A stretch of 37,391 nt of DNA. Origin: Clostridiales bacterium. Its GTDB lineage: Bacteria > Bacillota > Clostridia > Lachnospirales > Lachnospiraceae. The translations under genes and the position numbers were made by a program. Shown piece after piece: positions 33,992-37,391 of this stretch. The stretch lies in NCBI GenBank assembly GCA_021203365.1, contig JAJQBI010000016.1, positions 1 through 37,391 of the forward strand, in the 5' to 3' direction. Within the stretch, counting starts at the first letter, position 1. Every line of letters begins with the position of its first letter. A model generated the notes under the pieces. The model was not told the origin of the DNA. It made no database searches and saw only the letters and a list, made by a program, of their open reading frames with translations.

Positions 33992-34852
33992 TTACTTCAC
34001 AGCACCTTCTACCATTCCCTGCATGATCTGCTTCTGAGCAATCAGGAAAATGATAACCATGGGAATCATTGCCAGGAATGCGGCCGTCAGGATCAGATCC
34101 CACTGCTTTACATAGGAACCGACAAAGGCCTGTACCGCCACGGGCAGGGTTTTCACCTTACCGCTCTGGCCCAGCATCAGAGAGGGCAGAAGGTAATCGT
34201 TCCAGATCCACATGCCGTTCAGTATGGTAACCGTCACAATAACCGGCTTCAGAAGGGGCAGAATAATACGGAAGAAAATTCCCTCCGGGGAACATCCGTC
34301 GATGGAGGCCGCCTCTTCCAGCTCATAGGGAATATTTTTGATAAACCCGGTGAGGATGAAAACTGTCATGGCACCGCCAAAGCCGCAGTACGCGAACACG
34401 ATTCCGGGGATGGACTGGAGCAGTGAGATCCCCAGGAAATTTCCCACATCACGGAAGGTGGAGATCATGGGAAGCATAACCACCTGGAAGGGAATGGTCA
34501 TGGACGCGATAAAAGTCATATAAATCGCAGTGGACCATTTCGTCTTATTCCGGCAGATCACCCACGCCGCCATCCCGCCAAACAGCGCCAGAAGCACCAG
34601 GGAGAGTACTGTAACCACTACAGAGGTTCCAAAGGCCGTCCAGAAACTGAAATTGGAGTTATTCACCACATTGGTCAGGTTCTGCAGAAACTGAGAAACA
34701 CTGGCTCCCGCAAGGCTTATGGGATCCGCCACGATGGAATTGGCGTTCTTGAAAATATTGATCAGTACCAGATAAAAAGGAAAGAGCACATAAACCGCGA
34801 TAATAATCGCAAGGATCATGGGAATGACTTTGGATGATTTTTTCTGTACCAT
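33992..34852 (-). CDS. Sugar ABC transporter permease, MalG type
   Basis: A 286-residue inner membrane protein with about six membrane helices, starting VIPMILAIIIAVYVLFPFYL. The cytoplasmic EAA loop that contacts the ATPase is EEAASIDGCSPEGIFFRIIL. Its ATG overlaps the stop of the MalF-type gene (TAATG), so the two permeases are made in equal amounts. Sugar specificity is inferred from malQ and the glucosidase beside it. The ATPase subunit (MalK/MsmK type) is not in the operon as seen; Firmicutes often use one shared ATPase encoded elsewhere. Confidence 0.9.
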   Translation of the reverse strand: MVQKKSSKVIPMILAIIIAVYVLFPFYLVLINIFKNANSIVADPISLAGASVSQFLQNLTNVVNNSNFSFWTAFGTSVVVTVLSLVLLALFGGMAAWVICRNKTKWSTAIYMTFIASMTIPFQVVMLPMISTFRDVGNFLGISLLQSIPGIVFAYCGFGGAMTVFILTGFIKNIPYELEEAASIDGCSPEGIFFRIILPLLKPVIVTVTILNGMWIWNDYLLPSLMLGQSGKVKTLPVAVQAFVGSYVKQWDLILTAAFLAMIPMVIIFLIAQKQIMQGMVEGAVK

Positions 34853-35895
34853 TACATCTCTACCTCCCTCTTATTGGAAATGCTGACCTGCAAAATCGAT
34901 ACCGCGGCCAGCATAATGAAGAACACGATGGCCTTCGCCTGACCAAGAGCATAGTTATTCTTTGAGATTGCCGTATTGTAAATGTTCAGGGCCAGCATCT
35001 GCGTACCGTTGGACAGATAGCTTCCCAGGAAGTTTGTCACCGAGCCGCTTCCGTTTGTCAGAGCCATATTTACATCAAACTGCTTGAAGGCGGAAGTCAG
35101 GGTCAGGAAGGTACAGATCGTAATGGTAGATGCGATCATGGGGATTTTAATCCGGAACAGTGTTGCGATCCGGCCGGCTCCGTCGATCTGAGATGCTTCC
35201 AGCACATCCTTGGGAACCTGGGTAAGTCCGGTCACATAAATCAGCATGATATAACCGGCATACTGCCATATGTAAACCACAATGATCGCGGCCATCGCCG
35301 TTTTGGTTCTGGATAGCAGGGAAATATTATTGGTAAACTGGATCAGCACGTTGTTAAACACAAACTGCCAGATATAGCCCAGCACAATACCTCCGATCAG
35401 GTTTGGCAGGAAATACGCCGCCCGGAAAAAGCCGATGCCCCTGATATTGGTCGTACACAGCAGTGCAAGCAGAAACGCCACCACATTTACCAGAATCATG
35501 TTGAGCACAACGAAAAGAACAGTGATCAGAATAGACCAGATAAAGCTTGGATCCTTAAACATGCTGGCATAGTTGGAGAAGCCTACAAAGGATGTCATCT
35601 GAATTCCATTCCAGTCTGTAAAGGAGTAAAACACACCCAGACAGAGCGGAATGATCACGGTTACCGCAAAGGTAAACAGCAGGGGAAATACAAAGATAAA
35701 ATTAATAATATTTCTGTGATGCTTCAGCGTGGGCAGAAGGTACAGCCCAAGGAAAAAGCAGACCGCCCCCAGAATCAGCATGGCGCCCCGGCCGCTCATC
35801 TCGCTTCCGGTAATATCCAATGCCAGTGCCGCCATCAGCAGAATGATTCCGGCTGCGAGACACACCACAGACAACATTTTTTTGTTCGTGTTCAT
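34852..35895 (-). CDS. Sugar ABC transporter permease, MalF type
   Basis: A 347-residue permease. Two extra helices at the N-terminus (MLSVVCLAAGIILLMAALAL and MLILGAVCFFLGLYLLPTL) precede the six-helix core. The EAA loop reads LEASQIDGAGRIATLFRIKI. ATG 35895 has GAGGG 5 nt upstream. It forms the transmembrane channel with the MalG-type partner and receives sugar from the binding protein encoded upstream. A GC-rich hairpin between the binding protein gene and this gene probably lowers its expression relative to the binding protein. Confidence 0.9.
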   Translation of the reverse strand: MNTNKKMLSVVCLAAGIILLMAALALDITGSEMSGRGAMLILGAVCFFLGLYLLPTLKHHRNIINFIFVFPLLFTFAVTVIIPLCLGVFYSFTDWNGIQMTSFVGFSNYASMFKDPSFIWSILITVLFVVLNMILVNVVAFLLALLCTTNIRGIGFFRAAYFLPNLIGGIVLGYIWQFVFNNVLIQFTNNISLLSRTKTAMAAIIVVYIWQYAGYIMLIYVTGLTQVPKDVLEASQIDGAGRIATLFRIKIPMIASTITICTFLTLTSAFKQFDVNMALTNGSGSVTNFLGSYLSNGTQMLALNIYNTAISKNNYALGQAKAIVFFIMLAAVSILQVSISNKREVEM

Positions 35896-35953
35896 TTTGC
35901 CCTCAATCCTTCCTAAATTTGAGCTGGTTATAAACGTAAGCCTTTTTCAGACA

Positions 35954-35988
35954 GAGAGCGGACGGCAAACGGTTCGCCGCCCGCTCTC
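35954..35988 (-). promoter_or_regulatory. Intercistronic hairpin between binding protein and permease genes
   Basis: On the minus strand GAGCGGGCGGCGAA pairs with TTTGCCGTCCGCTC (a few wobbles) around CCG. No T run follows. Such structures protect the upstream mRNA or reduce readthrough so that binding protein exceeds permease. Confidence 0.7.
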
Positions 35989-36001
35989 GTAAGGAAAGCT
36001 C

Positions 36002-37291
36002 TTATTCTGCGTATGCCGCCGCGCACTGCTGCTGCATAACGGATACAAAGGTTTCTGTGTCAAGGCTTCCGGCCGCGAAGTCCGCGAACACCTGCCCGGT
36101 GTAGTTCTGGGCAAGGCCTTCCACCATGTTGATCCAGTGCCATGCGGAGGTCTTTCCGGCCGCAATGTACTCGGAAACAGTTTCTGCGAAGGGATCATCC
36201 GCCACATACGTGCAGGAGGTGAAGGGGCTGATGAATCCGGCCTCCTCTACAAGTACCTGCTGCGCGGTGTCCTCAGACATCCACTGAAGGAAAGCAAGAG
36301 CCGCGTCTGTATTCTCGCTTCCGGCATATACCGCCCACCAGGAGGGAGAGTTGGTAAGAATGGTATCGATTCCCTCTTCAAAGGCAAAGGGGATCATGCC
36401 CACTTCAAAGTTTCCGGCCGCCTCATAGGCTTCCGCGTCGTCCGCGGTCATGGTCGCGCCGATCCAGGATCCCTGGGTTACAAAAGCGTATTCGCCGGAG
36501 GCGAAGTTCAGAATCTGCTGATCATAGGTACCGGACACCAGAAGAGCCGGGTCAGAGTACTGATTCAGGAGAGCCACCATCTCTGCAAAAGCAGTGAAGC
36601 GCTCGGTATCCAGCTGTCCGCCGTCATTGAGCAGATCGATGTAGGTTGTGTCGTCCCGGTCAAGTCCGGAATCCAGATAATTGGCAAACAGATGATTTCC
36701 TGTGGACCAGTAAAGGTTCACTACCTCTGCGGAGTATCCCACAACCGCAGTGATTCCAAGGTCATCCTTCATGGAGTCGATGGTCTCAAAGGCCGCCGCG
36801 ATCTCTTCCGGACCTGTCAGCGTAGTGGGATCAATCCCCGCCGCTTCCAGAATGTCCGCGTTGTAGGTAAGTCCGATCGCCTCGGTGGTGTAGGGGAAAC
36901 CGATGGTTCCATATTCCTCATCCACATAGGCCGCGCCTGTATCGGAGACCCAGGCTTCCCCGCTCATATCCACCAGAAGGCCGTCCCAGTTGGAATAGTC
37001 TGCGGTACCGGAGCAGACAAAGATATCCGGCATGTTGTCCGCCTGATAATAGCCCTTCAGAGTACCCTGGATATCTACGCCACCGCCCAAAGATTCGATC
37101 TCAACGGCAACGCCTGTCTCCTCCTCATACATCTCCGCCAGCTTCTTCAGCTGGGAGTCTACTTCTATTTTGCCGTTTACAAGGCGAATCGTGGTTCCTT
37201 CCCCTTCTGCCTGTACGGTAAGTGCCGCTGCCGGGATAGACGCGGCGAGCATGGATACGGTCAAAAGTGATACAAACATTCTTTTTTTCAT
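36002..37291 (-). CDS. Sugar-binding protein of ABC transporter (MalE type), no lipobox
   Basis: A 429-residue solute-binding protein. I start at ATG 37291 (GAGGTG 6 nt upstream) rather than 37321. The signal peptide is MKKRMFVSLLTVSMLAASIP ending AALTVQAEG. Cluster 1 features follow: VDSQLKKLAEMYEEETGVAV, MPDIFVCSGTADYSNWDGLL and EYGTIGFPYTTEAIGLTYNA, then SGEYAFVTQGSWI. It would bind maltodextrins outside the membrane. Unlike most Firmicute homologues there is no cysteine at the cleavage site, so no lipid anchor is expected. A good promoter precedes it. Confidence 0.88.
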   Translation of the reverse strand: MKKRMFVSLLTVSMLAASIPAAALTVQAEGEGTTIRLVNGKIEVDSQLKKLAEMYEEETGVAVEIESLGGGVDIQGTLKGYYQADNMPDIFVCSGTADYSNWDGLLVDMSGEAWVSDTGAAYVDEEYGTIGFPYTTEAIGLTYNADILEAAGIDPTTLTGPEEIAAAFETIDSMKDDLGITAVVGYSAEVVNLYWSTGNHLFANYLDSGLDRDDTTYIDLLNDGGQLDTERFTAFAEMVALLNQYSDPALLVSGTYDQQILNFASGEYAFVTQGSWIGATMTADDAEAYEAAGNFEVGMIPFAFEEGIDTILTNSPSWWAVYAGSENTDAALAFLQWMSEDTAQQVLVEEAGFISPFTSCTYVADDPFAETVSEYIAAGKTSAWHWINMVEGLAQNYTGQVFADFAAGSLDTETFVSVMQQQCAAAYAE

Positions 37292-37357
37292 TTTCGTCAC
37301 CTCGTATACTTTCTTCTTCATTTTTTTGCCTTTTGCGCATAAGGTTTTGATATCTGT

Positions 37358-37386
37358 ACTATAGCACCCTTTATTCTAAAATGCAA
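37358..37386 (-). promoter_or_regulatory. Promoter of the transporter operon
   Basis: On the minus strand TTGCAT, a 17-nt spacer and TATAGT. It lies 67 nt upstream of the binding protein start. The -35 box is close to consensus, so basal expression is likely with regulation by a further factor. Confidence 0.6.
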
Positions 37387-37391
37387 TACCT

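Noticed and set aside
36137..37270. 377-codon plus-strand ORF opposite the binding protein gene
   Set aside because: It is a shadow ORF with no ribosome binding site.

Overview
The window looks like a chromosomal stretch from a gut-type Firmicute (class Clostridia, most like Lachnospiraceae). Supporting signs are strong GGAGG ribosome binding sites, a DUF6870-type small protein, large serine recombinases, a PcrA/RlmD housekeeping block and a maltose-type ABC transporter. No rRNA or tRNA gene and no CRISPR array was seen.

Region 1 (1-6972) is a worn accessory region. It holds three tiny minus-strand ORFs (one a HIRAN-like N-terminus, one a membrane protein split by an amber codon), a WYL-domain regulator, a stump of a metallo-beta-lactamase-fold protein and an intact YbaK/EbsC deacylase. 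These are followed by wrecked defence-type genes: a DUF1156-like DNA methylase remnant, two copies of the end of a DUF3883-like protein around a frameshifted AAA/DUF4143 ATPase, an XRE remnant, and the C-terminal half of an SF2 helicase with a PLD-like tail.

Region 2 (7031-8763) is AT-rich and intact: a two-gene operon of an XRE regulator and a PD-(D/E)XK-type nuclease, with a palindromic operator and a TAATG overlap. I regard it as a candidate orphan nuclease defence module.

Region 3 (8771-18350) holds three tandem large serine recombinase genes, the middle one missing its coiled coil, then DUF6870 and the tail end of a prophage: amidase, holin, a small membrane protein and a tail gene with an internal deletion. 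A 166-bp multi-hairpin repeat lies between holin and amidase. An HNH endonuclease stump closes the region.

Region 4 (18567-22109) lies between two copies of an rlmD 3'-end sequence that share an 11-bp core. It contains an AlbA_2 regulator with a striking inverted-repeat promoter, a truncated serine recombinase and a broken membrane-protein gene. I read it as the remnant of an element integrated into rlmD.

Region 5 (22053-29412) is mostly core: rlmD, a small acidic membrane protein, pcrA, a ParA-like ATPase coupled to a 79-residue partner, an IS200-type transposase stump, a secreted SAM_HAT_C-like/tyrosine phosphatase fusion, and a small two-gene unit cut off by it.

Region 6 (29505-37391) is an alpha-glucan utilisation locus: an AraC regulator, a GH13 alpha-glucosidase interrupted by one in-frame UGA, malQ (4-alpha-glucanotransferase), and a binding protein with two permeases. 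The transporter ATPase (MalK/MsmK type) is not in the window. The likely flow is capture of malto-oligosaccharides by the binding protein, import through the permeases, and breakdown by MalQ and the glucosidase, with the AraC protein as the probable regulator.
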